Shown here in pieces: positions 1-9,540 of a stretch of DNA of 57,279 bases. Numbering within the stretch: the first letter of the stretch is position 1; each line of letters opens with the position of its first letter. Location: positions 145,672 through 202,950 of the forward strand of contig CANIAL010000001.1 in NCBI GenBank assembly GCA_947465395.1, in the 5' to 3' direction. The translations under genes and the position numbers were made by a program. The DNA is from Alphaproteobacteria bacterium (GTDB taxonomy: Bacteria; Pseudomonadota; Alphaproteobacteria; Micropepsales; Micropepsaceae). The notes under the pieces are model-generated. The model made no database searches. It was not told where the DNA came from and was given only the letters and a program-made list of their open reading frames with translations.

Positions 1-1011
1 TGGTACGTGATCGCTTTCCTTGTGACGGCGGGCATCATCGCGGTCATTGTGATGCGGCAGTTCCTGGCAGCAGCGAATGTCCCAACCCTGTTCGCCATCA
101 GCGTGGATGTCCGTCGGACCGCCATGGCCAATTTCAAGGGCAACGGACCCTTGCTTTTTTTCGTGACCAATCTTCAAACCTGGTTCCTGATGGCGACCAT
201 GCTGTTCCTGGCGCTCAAGGGCCGCGTGGCGCGGGGACGCAAGCTGGTCCTGATCCTGGCCTGTATGCTGTTTGTCCTGGGCCTGATCTGCTATGTCGCA
301 CTGCTGTCGCGCGCCGGTATCGTCTCCCTTATCATCATGCTCCCCCTCATCATTCATTATTATGTGCGGCCTGTATCCATGACCGTGCAGTTGCTGCTGC
401 TGAGTGTTCTGGCCGCCGTGATCGGGCTGGTCGGGCTCTTCATGGTTGGCGTGCTGGCAAGTTCGGTCAGTCTGGATTTCGGGGCGCTGGTCGGGGCGAT
501 TCTGTGGCGGATCAGCGGCACGCTGGACCAGTTCGAAGGCCTGTATCTGGCCGTCGAGCGAACCGCGAATTTCCATTTTGGCTCGTCATTCCTGCAGGAT
601 GCGATCCTGACATACGTGCCGCGCGCGTTATGGCCCGGAAAGCCTGAAGTCTATGGTTTTGTCATGCTGCAGAACGATCTCATGCCCAGTCTGTATCAAT
701 TCGCGGGCCTGACAGCCACCTTCCCCGTCGGTTTCCTGGCGGAGGCTTATATGAATTTCGGCGTGGCCGGCTTTGTCATCGGTCCCATGTTCTATGGACT
801 TTTGCTGCGCGTTTTCGTGGAAAAGGGGCGCGATCCGCGCAGCGGATATGCCCTGTTCCTGATGCCGATCCTGGCATCCAATATCGGCACGATCAGAAGC
901 CTGGGCGGCCTGTTCGGGGGGCTGATATTCGGGACGGTGGTGATACTTGTCGTGGTGCGGCCGGTTTGGCGCGCCGCCATGCGGCGGGCGCCGCAGCTTG
1001 CCGCGTCCTGA
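1..1011 (+). CDS. Wzy-like polysaccharide repeat-unit polymerase (5' partial)
   Basis: Hydrophobic integral membrane protein with many transmembrane segments. The C-terminal part contains a periplasmic-loop-like stretch with the motif PRALWPGKP, which is typical of O-antigen/exopolysaccharide polymerases of the Wzy (O-ag_pol) class; these join lipid-linked oligosaccharide units at the periplasmic face of the inner membrane. The frame is open to the first base (Trp-Tyr precede the first GTG at 7), so the true start lies upstream of the window and residues are missing. It is followed tail-to-tail, 5 bases away, by a methyltransferase gene on the other strand. The surrounding glycosyltransferase and sugar-nucleotide genes fit a polymerase. 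Sequence identity among Wzy proteins is low, so the assignment rests on topology, the PR..WP.KP motif and context; a ligase or a lipid II flippase-like protein is less likely. Confidence 0.7.
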   Translation, partial: WYVIAFLVTAGIIAVIVMRQFLAAANVPTLFAISVDVRRTAMANFKGNGPLLFFVTNLQTWFLMATMLFLALKGRVARGRKLVLILACMLFVLGLICYVALLSRAGIVSLIIMLPLIIHYYVRPVSMTVQLLLLSVLAAVIGLVGLFMVGVLASSVSLDFGALVGAILWRISGTLDQFEGLYLAVERTANFHFGSSFLQDAILTYVPRALWPGKPEVYGFVMLQNDLMPSLYQFAGLTATFPVGFLAEAYMNFGVAGFVIGPMFYGLLLRVFVEKGRDPRSGYALFLMPILASNIGTIRSLGGLFGGLIFGTVVILVVVRPVWRAAMRRAPQLAAS

Positions 1012-1016
1012 TTTCG

Positions 1017-1763
1017 TCAGGCCGGCTTCCTGCCGATGCACAGGGTCATGCCCGCGCAGACGCTCATGGGGGCGAAGAGTGCCGCCAGGCGCGCCAGGAT
1101 GAAAAGCCGCGTGCCGATATATTTGAAATAAAGCCGGGGCGCGGCCAATGCGATGGCGGTGCGCGGCACGATGGCGGAATGCATGATTTCAAAACCGGTC
1201 GCCTTCAGCCTTTCGGCCAGCTCGTCGGGCGTGAAATAATACTGGAAGAACTCGCCCTCGTTTTTCTCATTGTCCATCAGGCCCACCATGCGCTGGCGCG
1301 GCGTGTCCACCGGGACCGTGACGATGCAGCAGGCGCCCGGCGCCAGCAGGCGGTAGAATTCCTTCAATGCCGCTTCCGGTCCGGCCGGGTCATGCTCGAT
1401 CACGCCCCAGGAAACAATGCCGCCAAAGCTGCCATCGGGCAGGGGGACATTGCGAATGTCCGCCGCCGTCCATTGCGATTGCGGGTATCTCTGCTTGTCC
1501 ATGGCGATCAGGTCGGCGGAATAATCCACGCCATGAGCCTGGTAGCCCTGGCGATGCAGAAACTCCACCCATTGGCCCGCACCGCAGCCGCCATCCATGA
1601 TGGATGAGCGCAGGTATTTCCGGATCAGGCGATATTCCGGGGAAAAGCGGAATTTCCATTCCTGGACCTTGGAAAGCGGGGGCGAGTTGCGGAAATGATG
1701 ACCCCAGCCCGCGCTGGTATTCTCATGGCTGTGGGTCTTCGGGATTCTGTTTTCCTTGAACAT
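1017..1763 (-). CDS. Class I SAM-dependent methyltransferase
   Basis: 248-residue soluble protein with a Rossmann-type methyltransferase core. Motif I is DGGCGAGQW at residues 57-65, followed by a post-I acidic region (GVDYSADLI), an AADIRNVPLPDGSF segment and WGVIEHD, the usual motifs II-III of the UbiE/Methyltransf_11 type. The C-terminal end is hydrophobic and basic, which could hold it near the membrane. It is the last gene of a four-gene reverse-strand run (methyltransferase, GT4, asnB, methyltransferase) and starts 32 bases after the asnB stop. In this setting a role in methylating a sugar or capping a glycan during polysaccharide synthesis is plausible, but the acceptor cannot be read from the sequence. 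Confidence 0.75.
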   Translation of the reverse strand: MFKENRIPKTHSHENTSAGWGHHFRNSPPLSKVQEWKFRFSPEYRLIRKYLRSSIMDGGCGAGQWVEFLHRQGYQAHGVDYSADLIAMDKQRYPQSQWTAADIRNVPLPDGSFGGIVSWGVIEHDPAGPEAALKEFYRLLAPGACCIVTVPVDTPRQRMVGLMDNEKNEGEFFQYYFTPDELAERLKATGFEIMHSAIVPRTAIALAAPRLYFKYIGTRLFILARLAALFAPMSVCAGMTLCIGRKPA

Positions 1764-1795
1764 TCAGGCTTCCCCTTGTGCGCGTGCGTGGCCCA

Positions 1796-3730
1796 TCAGT
1801 TCAGATACTCGTTCTTCCAGGCCAGGTACATCAATACGGTCCAGAGCGGGCCTTGCCAGTTGCGCCTGCCCGACAAATGCTCGCCCCACAGGCGCAGCAC
1901 CGGCTCGGATGCCAGGCCTGCATCCTCCAGTGCGGCGGGCGAAAGCAACGCCTGCGCCCAGTCGCGCAAGGGACCGCGCAGCCAGTCATTCAGCGGAATG
2001 CCGAAGCCCATCTTGGGCCGGTCCATGATGGCGCGGGGGACATGGCGGTACAGCATCTGCCGCAGCAGCCACTTTCCCGTACCGCCGCGCACTTTATAGG
2101 ACATGGGCAGGCGCCAGGCGAAGTCCAGCACGTTGGGGTCCAGGAACGGCACGCGCCCCTCCAGGCTCACCGCCATGGTGGCGCGGTCCACCTTGGTGAG
2201 AATGTCGCCCGGCAAATACGTCACCGTGTCCAGCAGCATCATCTGTTCGATAAAGGTAAGGTTTTCAGGCAGCGGCGCGTCCAGCGCGGTGGCGGGCTCC
2301 GCCGCTTCCACCAGCAGGCCGGGCTTCTGCCAGGTGGAGACCAGCGCGCGATAGCCTTCCATCAAGTTGGGCGTGGCCAAAAGGTCCGCGAATTTCAGCG
2401 CCCGGTCACCGATGCGGCCCTTGCGCGTGCCCAAAGTGAGGGCGCGGTAAAGTCGGTCCCAGCTATCGGCGCCCACGCCGCGAATTGCGGCGGATGCCAG
2501 CCGCCGCGCGGGCAAGGGCAGGCCGGTGATCACCGGCAAGGTGCGGTTGGACATGAAATAGCGCGCATAGCCGCCCAGCAATTCGTCGCCGGCGTCCCCC
2601 GACAGCGCCACGGTGACATGGCGGCGCGCCATTTGCGCCACCAGATAGGTGGGAATCTGCGAACTGTCGGCAAAGGGTTCGTCATAGATGCGGGGCAGGC
2701 TGGGGATCACGTCCATGGCCTGTTGCGGCGTGACGTAAAGCTCGGTGTGTTCGGTGCGAAGATGCTCGGCCACTTGCAGGGCAAACGGCGCCTCGTTGAA
2801 GGCCGGATCGGTGAAGCCGATGGAGAAGGTCTTGACCGGCCGGTCCGACTGTTTCTGCATCAACGCCACCACGGCGGAGGAATCAAAGCCGCCGGACAGG
2901 AAAGCGCCCAGCGGCACATCCGCTTCCATCCTGAGCTTGACCGCCCGCGACAGGACTTTTTCGAACTCGTTCACCGCTTCCGTCTCGGGCAGATCCAGCG
3001 GTGCAGCCTTGGCGGCGGCCACGGCGTCCTGCGCCGACCAGTAACGACCCTGGGCCGCATCCCGCGCGCCCGCACGCACATCGTCCAGCTTCAGGATGGC
3101 GAAACTGCCCGGCTCCATCTTGCGCAGGCCCTGGAAGATGCAGTGCGGCGCGGGGACATAGGAAAAGCGCAGATACAGCGCCAGCGCCTGCCTGTCGGTC
3201 TTTCCGCGCCATGCGGGATGGGCCATCAGCGCCTTCAGCTCGGACCCGAACAGAAAGCTGCCGCCCATCCAGCCATAATAAAGCGGCTTCTCGCCGAAGC
3301 GGTCTATGGCAAGGCTCAGCGTGTTTTCGCGCCGGTCCCAAAGCGCAATCCCGAACATGCCATTGGCGAGTTTCAAAGCTTCCGTCAGGCCCCAGGCGCT
3401 GATCGCGGCCAGCAGCACTTCGGTGTCGGAATGACCGCGCCAGGCGGGCGCCTTGCCGGCGCGCTCCAGCGCGGCGCGAATTTCATGGAAATTATAGATC
3501 TCGCCGTTGAACACCAGCACATGGCGGCCATCGAGCGAGATCATGGGCTGTGCGCCCGCAGGCGAGGGATCAATGATTGCCAGCCGCCGCATGCCCAGCG
3601 CGATGCCCGCTTCCGGATCCTGCCAATGGCCTTCCGCATCGGGACCGCGATGGGCGATGGCGCCCGTCATGCGCGCCAGGATAGCGTCGTCGCGCGCGTC
3701 CGTGCTGAGAAACCCGGTGATGCCGCACAT
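1796..3730 (-). CDS. asnB: Asparagine synthetase-type glutamine amidotransferase
   Basis: 644-residue AsnB-family enzyme. The N-terminal class II glutaminase domain begins MCGITGF, so after Met removal Cys2 is the nucleophile; RGPD (28-31), NGEIYN (75-80) and the SDTE loop (101-104) are intact. The C-terminal synthetase domain has the ATP-pyrophosphatase loop SGGFDSS at 279-285 and the SGDAGDELLGG motif. The family transfers glutamine amide nitrogen to an ATP-activated carboxylate. In surface-polysaccharide clusters such enzymes (WbpS type) turn hexuronic acids into uronamides rather than making asparagine. Placement directly downstream of a GT4 gene (3-base gap) and near a HexNAc dehydrogenase favours the glycan role; this is inference. 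Housekeeping asparagine synthesis remains possible. Confidence 0.85.
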   Translation of the reverse strand: MCGITGFLSTDARDDAILARMTGAIAHRGPDAEGHWQDPEAGIALGMRRLAIIDPSPAGAQPMISLDGRHVLVFNGEIYNFHEIRAALERAGKAPAWRGHSDTEVLLAAISAWGLTEALKLANGMFGIALWDRRENTLSLAIDRFGEKPLYYGWMGGSFLFGSELKALMAHPAWRGKTDRQALALYLRFSYVPAPHCIFQGLRKMEPGSFAILKLDDVRAGARDAAQGRYWSAQDAVAAAKAAPLDLPETEAVNEFEKVLSRAVKLRMEADVPLGAFLSGGFDSSAVVALMQKQSDRPVKTFSIGFTDPAFNEAPFALQVAEHLRTEHTELYVTPQQAMDVIPSLPRIYDEPFADSSQIPTYLVAQMARRHVTVALSGDAGDELLGGYARYFMSNRTLPVITGLPLPARRLASAAIRGVGADSWDRLYRALTLGTRKGRIGDRALKFADLLATPNLMEGYRALVSTWQKPGLLVEAAEPATALDAPLPENLTFIEQMMLLDTVTYLPGDILTKVDRATMAVSLEGRVPFLDPNVLDFAWRLPMSYKVRGGTGKWLLRQMLYRHVPRAIMDRPKMGFGIPLNDWLRGPLRDWAQALLSPAALEDAGLASEPVLRLWGEHLSGRRNWQGPLWTVLMYLAWKNEYLN

Positions 3731-3733
3731 GGC

Positions 3734-4891
3734 CTATGCTGTCCCGCTGTGTCTTGCCGCGACAAGCCGCAGCCATTCTGCCTCGTGCGCCCGGGCAATG
3801 GAACCGATGGAATAATGCGCGGCGATGCGCGCCCGCGCATTCGCGCCCAGCATCTGGCGCGCGGCCATGGGCAAATCCAGCACATCCTTCACGGCGGCGG
3901 CCATGGCGCCCGGCGCCTGCACCGGCACCAGGCGGCCGGTATCGGCAATGATGGCGGGGCAGTCGCCCACATCGGTGGAAACGCAGGGCGTGCCGCTGGC
4001 CATGGCTTCGCCGATGACATTGGGGAAACCCTCGGCCAGCGAACTCAACACCAGCACGTCAAAGGCCTGGTAAAAGCCGTTGATGTCGGTCTGCTCCGGC
4101 AACAGGATCAGCCGCTCGCCCAGCGCGGCCAGGTCGCCCTGCGATTCCGGTAACATCTCATGGGCGCGCGGCAGGTCGCGGCCCATCGCCACGATGGCGA
4201 TATCGGGACGCATGGCGGCCAGCCGCGCCATGGCGGCAAAGAAGGTGGCAAGATCCTTGATGGGCGCCAGCCGCCCCACATACCCCACCAGCAATTGGTC
4301 CGGCGTGACGCCAAGCCGTGCGCGCACGACGCCGCGCAATTGCGGATCGGGCGCAAAGCGGTCCATTTCAAAGCCGTTGCCCAGCACGATGCCGCACCGG
4401 GCATAGCCGATGGCTTCATGCTGCGCCTGGGCGGGCCGGGAATTGTAGAAGATGGCCATGGGCTGGCGCGACAGCAGCGCACCCGCGCGCACCAGGATGC
4501 GGGTGAAAAGTTTTTCCTGGAATGTCTGGATGGTGCAGCGGATGGCCCAGGCCACGGGCCAGTCTGCCCGCGCCAGCATGGCGGCCAGGCTGGCGGCGAT
4601 GTTGCCGTGATACATCCAGCCCTGCACCAGGTCCGGCTTCATCCGATGCAGCAGCCGCGCCAGCCGCGGCAGGGCCAGCAAGGCGGCAAACGGACCACCA
4701 AGCTCCATCGCCACCACCGTGCCGCCCACAGCTTCCATGCGCGGCCCCAGCGTGCCCGGGCCGGAAAGAGAAATGACGCTGTGGCGCAAGCGGCCCGCGG
4801 TTTCGGCAATCAGCTTCAGCAGCATCATTTCCGCGCCGCCGGTTTCCAGCCCTGCAATGACATGGACAATATGCGGATTGGCCTTTGTCAT
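3734..4891 (-). CDS. Family 4 glycosyltransferase
   Basis: 385-residue GT-B fold glycosyltransferase. The N-terminal Rossmann half starts VHVIAGLETGGAEMM, the standard acceptor-domain opening of GT4 enzymes, and the C-terminal half carries GYVGRLAPIKDL (donor-domain strand) and the EX7E signature in SLAEGFPNVIGEAMASG. It should transfer a sugar from a nucleotide donor to a lipid-linked glycan at the cytoplasmic membrane face. The open frame extends upstream to 5239, but the start at 4891 is chosen because the homology begins there and the ATG overlaps the stop of the preceding methyltransferase gene by 4 bases (ATGA), a sign of translational coupling. The sugar specificity is not visible. Confidence 0.88.
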   Translation of the reverse strand: MTKANPHIVHVIAGLETGGAEMMLLKLIAETAGRLRHSVISLSGPGTLGPRMEAVGGTVVAMELGGPFAALLALPRLARLLHRMKPDLVQGWMYHGNIAASLAAMLARADWPVAWAIRCTIQTFQEKLFTRILVRAGALLSRQPMAIFYNSRPAQAQHEAIGYARCGIVLGNGFEMDRFAPDPQLRGVVRARLGVTPDQLLVGYVGRLAPIKDLATFFAAMARLAAMRPDIAIVAMGRDLPRAHEMLPESQGDLAALGERLILLPEQTDINGFYQAFDVLVLSSLAEGFPNVIGEAMASGTPCVSTDVGDCPAIIADTGRLVPVQAPGAMAAAVKDVLDLPMAARQMLGANARARIAAHYSIGSIARAHEAEWLRLVAARHSGTA

Positions 4892-5757
4892 AGGCCGGCG
4901 CCGCGCACCGCGCAGACGCACCAGAAAGGCTCGCGGTCGGAAAAGCGAATGTCGCCGCAACTGGCGGCCGCCAGCATGGCGGCGATTTCCTTGCGGGTGA
5001 AACGCTGTTCCAGCCGCGTGCCGAATCGGTCCAGTGCGTCGGTGCGCATGGTGTAGAAGCTGGCGTCCTTGTAGAAGGACAAGGGCAGGCCCTTGGGATT
5101 GATGCCAAGCGCCGCCAGCAGACGGGCCAGCCGCGCCAGCGGCCAATAGATCAGCGCCGCGATCAAGGACGTCACGGCCACGCGTGGGCGCAGCGGCAGG
5201 CGCGAGATCACGCTGCGGCCCAGCTCGCTGGCTTCCCACAAGGCGCGGTACCAGGCGGGCCGGTTGTCGAAGCGGTAATAGAGATAAAGCAGCAGCGGCG
5301 CTCCGGGCTTCAGCATGGCGGCGCAGCTTTTGATGGCCGCCGCCGTATCTGGGACATGGTGCAGCACGCCCAGCGAGATTCCAAAATCCATGCTGGCGGG
5401 CGGCAGGGGTGACGCATCCACGCCCGCCTGGTGAAAACTGACATTGGACAGCGATGCCAGGTTGCGGCGCGCCACCGCCAGCGCTTCGCTGGGGTCAATG
5501 CAGTGCAGATGGCCCACACGCGGCGCCAGCAGCCTGGCCCAGCGGCCGCTGCCGCAGCCCATGTCGAAGCCGACGGCGTCCTTGCCCACCAGGTCCCAGC
5601 GGAAACAGGAAAAATAGGATTCGAAATGCACCCGCGCCTCCGCATCCGGAAGGCCCGTCTGGTCGAACACGTTCCATTCCTCGCCGAAGCCCCGGACGGT
5701 CAGCGAGTCAATATTCGGGCCTGTTTCGGGGGTCATTCCAGCATCGCGAGAGATCAT
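4888..5757 (-). CDS. Class I SAM-dependent methyltransferase
   Basis: 289-residue protein with a methyltransferase core in its first half: GFDMGCGSGRWARLL is the SAM-binding motif I, CIDPSEAL is the acidic post-I loop, and SLGVLHHVPD is motif III, as in the Methyltransf_11/UbiE group. A hydrophobic or amphipathic stretch in the middle (around RPRVAVTSLIAALIYWPLA) suggests membrane association. It is the first gene of the reverse-strand run leading into the GT4, asnB and second methyltransferase genes, and its stop overlaps the GT4 start. A second in-frame ATG lies seven codons downstream, so the exact start is uncertain. Likely a polysaccharide-modifying methyltransferase; the substrate is unknown. 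Confidence 0.75.
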   Translation of the reverse strand: MISRDAGMTPETGPNIDSLTVRGFGEEWNVFDQTGLPDAEARVHFESYFSCFRWDLVGKDAVGFDMGCGSGRWARLLAPRVGHLHCIDPSEALAVARRNLASLSNVSFHQAGVDASPLPPASMDFGISLGVLHHVPDTAAAIKSCAAMLKPGAPLLLYLYYRFDNRPAWYRALWEASELGRSVISRLPLRPRVAVTSLIAALIYWPLARLARLLAALGINPKGLPLSFYKDASFYTMRTDALDRFGTRLEQRFTRKEIAAMLAAASCGDIRFSDREPFWCVCAVRGAGL

Positions 5758-5876
5758 CCCTGTTTAGCCAAAAAAAACCGGGCGGGACAGCCTTTTCCCC
5801 GCGCCATACCCCTGAATCGCTTGCAAAAATGCCGGAAAATCCGCTAGGTCAGCCGCGATTTTCCAAAGGATGCGGC

Positions 5877-6881
5877 ATGGCGATTCTGGTCACGGGCGGG
5901 GCGGGCTTTATCGGCTACCACACCTCGGTGCGCCTGCTGTCGCGCGGTGAGCAGGTCATCGGCATCGACAATCTCAATCCCTATTATGACGTGCAGCTCA
6001 AGAAGGACCGGCTGGCCGACCTGAAAAGCCGCTTCGGGGCCGCGCACAGCTTCATCCAGGTGGATTTTTCGGACAGCGCCGCGCTGACGGCCGCATTAAA
6101 ACCGCATGCCATCAGCCGGGTGGTGCATCTGGGGGCGCAGGCGGGCGTGCGCTATTCCATCACCAATCCGCATGCCTATGTGCAGTCCAACCTGGTGGGC
6201 CATCTCAATGTGATGGAATATTGTCGCCACAATGACGCCTGCGACCACATGGTCTATGCCTCGTCATCCTCGGTCTATGGTTCCAACGACAAGCTGCCCT
6301 TTTCGGTGGATGACCGGGTGGACCATCCCATGTCGCTCTATGCCGCCAGCAAGAAGGCGGACGAGCTGATGAGCGAATCCTACACCCATCTTTACCGGCT
6401 GCCGCAGACGGGCCTGCGCTTCTTCACGGTCTATGGTCCTTGGGGCCGGCCCGACATGGCGATGTGGATTTTCGCCAAGGCCATCGTGGCGGGCGAGCCC
6501 ATCAAGATCTTCAACAATGGCGACATGCGCCGCGATTTCACTTTCGTGGACGATATCGTCAGCGGCGTGGTGGCCTGCCTGGACAATCCGCCGCCCGACG
6601 ACCGCAAACCGAAGGCGGGCGGTTCGGTGTCGCCGCATCGGATTTACAATATCGGCAACCACCGCTCCGAGCAGTTGCTGCACATGGTGGACCTTCTGGA
6701 ACAGTCGCTGGGCCGTAAGGCAATCCGCGAATTCCTGCCCATGCAGGCGGGCGATGTGAAGGATACTTTCGCCGACATTGACGCCATCCAGCGCGACTTG
6801 GGCTATGCGCCCACCACGCCGATTGATTTGGGAATTCCGCGTTTCATCGAATGGTACAAACAGTACCATCGCCTGGGCTGA
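5877..6881 (+). CDS. NAD-dependent sugar epimerase, UDP-glucuronate 4-epimerase type
   Basis: 334-residue short-chain dehydrogenase/reductase of the extended type. It begins MAILVTGGAGFIGYH, the NAD-binding TGGxGFIG loop, followed by GIDNLNPYYDVQLK, which is characteristic of UDP-glucuronate 4-epimerases. The catalytic SSS...YxxxK set is present (SSSSVYG and YAASK), as is RFFTVYGPWGRPDMA. The reaction would interconvert UDP-glucuronate and UDP-galacturonate in the cytoplasm. The start at 5877 is chosen over upstream in-frame codons because AAGGA lies 6-10 bases before it and homology begins at that Met. It is divergent from the methyltransferase operon across a 119-base spacer and ends one base from the convergent dehydrogenase gene. 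A paralogue lies at 29278-30243. Confidence 0.88.
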   Translation: MAILVTGGAGFIGYHTSVRLLSRGEQVIGIDNLNPYYDVQLKKDRLADLKSRFGAAHSFIQVDFSDSAALTAALKPHAISRVVHLGAQAGVRYSITNPHAYVQSNLVGHLNVMEYCRHNDACDHMVYASSSSVYGSNDKLPFSVDDRVDHPMSLYAASKKADELMSESYTHLYRLPQTGLRFFTVYGPWGRPDMAMWIFAKAIVAGEPIKIFNNGDMRRDFTFVDDIVSGVVACLDNPPPDDRKPKAGGSVSPHRIYNIGNHRSEQLLHMVDLLEQSLGRKAIREFLPMQAGDVKDTFADIDAIQRDLGYAPTTPIDLGIPRFIEWYKQYHRLG

Positions 6882-6882
6882 G

Positions 6883-8151
<1,269 letters not shown>

Positions 8152-8345
8152 GAACGGAAAATCCGGTAGGCCGCCGGATGACTGGCCAGCGTGATTTGAA
8201 CGGAAGCGGCGCCCTTATATCGGATGGGATTTGCGCTGGTCAATGTTTGGAAATTGAGGCTTCCCCAAGCCTAATTCTGATACAAGAGGAGTCCCTGCAA
8301 CAAGGCACGCTTATTTCAATTCCGCCGGGAAGGATACAAGACCTG

Positions 8346-9476
8346 ATGTTCCCTCCTGCTGGGCAAGGCAAGCGCATCATCTATGTGGTCAACCCGCCCA
8401 TATTCTTTGTCTCGCACCGGATGGTGTTGGCGCAAGCCGCGCGCGCCGAAGGGTATGACGTCAGCGTGGTGACGCCGGAAGGCGAGGGCGTCGCCGCCAT
8501 CTGCGCCGCCGGGTTCGACTGGCATCCTATGCGCTTTGACCCGGGCGGCATGAGCCTGGTGCGCGACCTTGGAACGGTGCGCGACCTGCTGCGCATCTTT
8601 CGCGCCCTGAAGCCCGCCATTGTTCACAATGTCACCATCAAGCCCGTGCTCTATGGCACCCTGGCGGCGCGCCTGGCGGGGGTGAAGCTGGTGATCAACG
8701 CCATTTCGGGCCTGGGATATCTTTTCACGGGCAGCCGGATGCTGCGCCGCTTTCTCGGCATCGCGCTTTACCGGCTCCTGATGCGCCATCCCAACATGCG
8801 CGTGATCGTGCAGAACAGCGAAGACCTTGCCCTTTTCCGGCGCTATCGCCTGACGGACGAAAAGAATCTGTGCCTGATCCGCGGCTCGGGCGTGGACGTG
8901 TCTGCATTTGCGAACGCCGCGCCTTCGCGCCAGCCGCCGGTGATCTTGCAGGTGTCGCGCATGGTGGGCGACAAGGGCGTGCGGGAATTCATCGCGGCGG
9001 CCGGGATCGTTCACGCCACGCATCCCGCCGCCCGCTTCCTTCTGGCCGGCCCGCTCTATCCCGGCAATCCCTCCGCGCTCTCGCAGGCTGAACTGCGCCA
9101 GGCCGAACAGGACGGGCATGTGACATGGCTGGGACCGCGCGACGACATTCCGGCGCTGCTGCAACAGGCCAGCATTTTTTGCCTGGCCTCTTATCGCGAA
9201 GGCCTGCCCAAAGCGCTGCTGGAAGCGGGCGCCTGCGGCCTTCCCTTGGTGACCACCGACAGCTCCGGCTGCCGCGAGGTGGTGCAGGATGGCGTGAACG
9301 GACTGCTGGTGCCGGTGGCGGACGCGCAAGCGCTGGCGGACGCCATCCTGCGCCTCCTGGCCGATCCGGCTGCCGCCCGGGCGCTGGGCGCCCGCGCCCG
9401 CCAGATCGTGGAGCGGGATTTTTCGCTGGGGCCGGTGATCGCGGCGCAACTGGCGCTTTACCGGCTGTACCGCTAG
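8346..9476 (+). CDS. Family 4 glycosyltransferase
   Basis: 376-residue GT-B glycosyltransferase. The N-terminal domain opens IIYVVNPPIFFVSHRMVLA and contains the pattern IVHNVTIKPVLYGTLAAR, seen in polysaccharide GT4 enzymes related to the PglA/WbpT group. The donor domain has LQVSRMVGDKGVREFI and the EX7E motif in SYREGLPKALLEAGACG. The reading frame extends upstream to 8178, but that segment does not resemble the family and AGGA at 8331-8334 fits the ATG at 8346. It presumably adds one sugar to the lipid-linked repeat at the inner membrane. The gene stands between a divergent dehydrogenase gene and a co-directional phosphatase-fold gene 64 bases downstream. Confidence 0.85.
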   Translation: MFPPAGQGKRIIYVVNPPIFFVSHRMVLAQAARAEGYDVSVVTPEGEGVAAICAAGFDWHPMRFDPGGMSLVRDLGTVRDLLRIFRALKPAIVHNVTIKPVLYGTLAARLAGVKLVINAISGLGYLFTGSRMLRRFLGIALYRLLMRHPNMRVIVQNSEDLALFRRYRLTDEKNLCLIRGSGVDVSAFANAAPSRQPPVILQVSRMVGDKGVREFIAAAGIVHATHPAARFLLAGPLYPGNPSALSQAELRQAEQDGHVTWLGPRDDIPALLQQASIFCLASYREGLPKALLEAGACGLPLVTTDSSGCREVVQDGVNGLLVPVADAQALADAILRLLADPAAARALGARARQIVERDFSLGPVIAAQLALYRLYR

Positions 9477-9540
9477 GAATGCCGCAGGCGAATTGCGCTT
9501 TTGGGCCGGATTCGCTACAGCGCAAGCCAACGGACCCCGC

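Noticed and set aside
1778..4153. Very long forward-strand open frame opposite asnB and the GT4 gene
   Set aside because: Its product is rich in Arg, His, Gln and Gly with no recognisable domain, and it lies antisense to two well-defined genes. Such frames are expected in GC-rich DNA.
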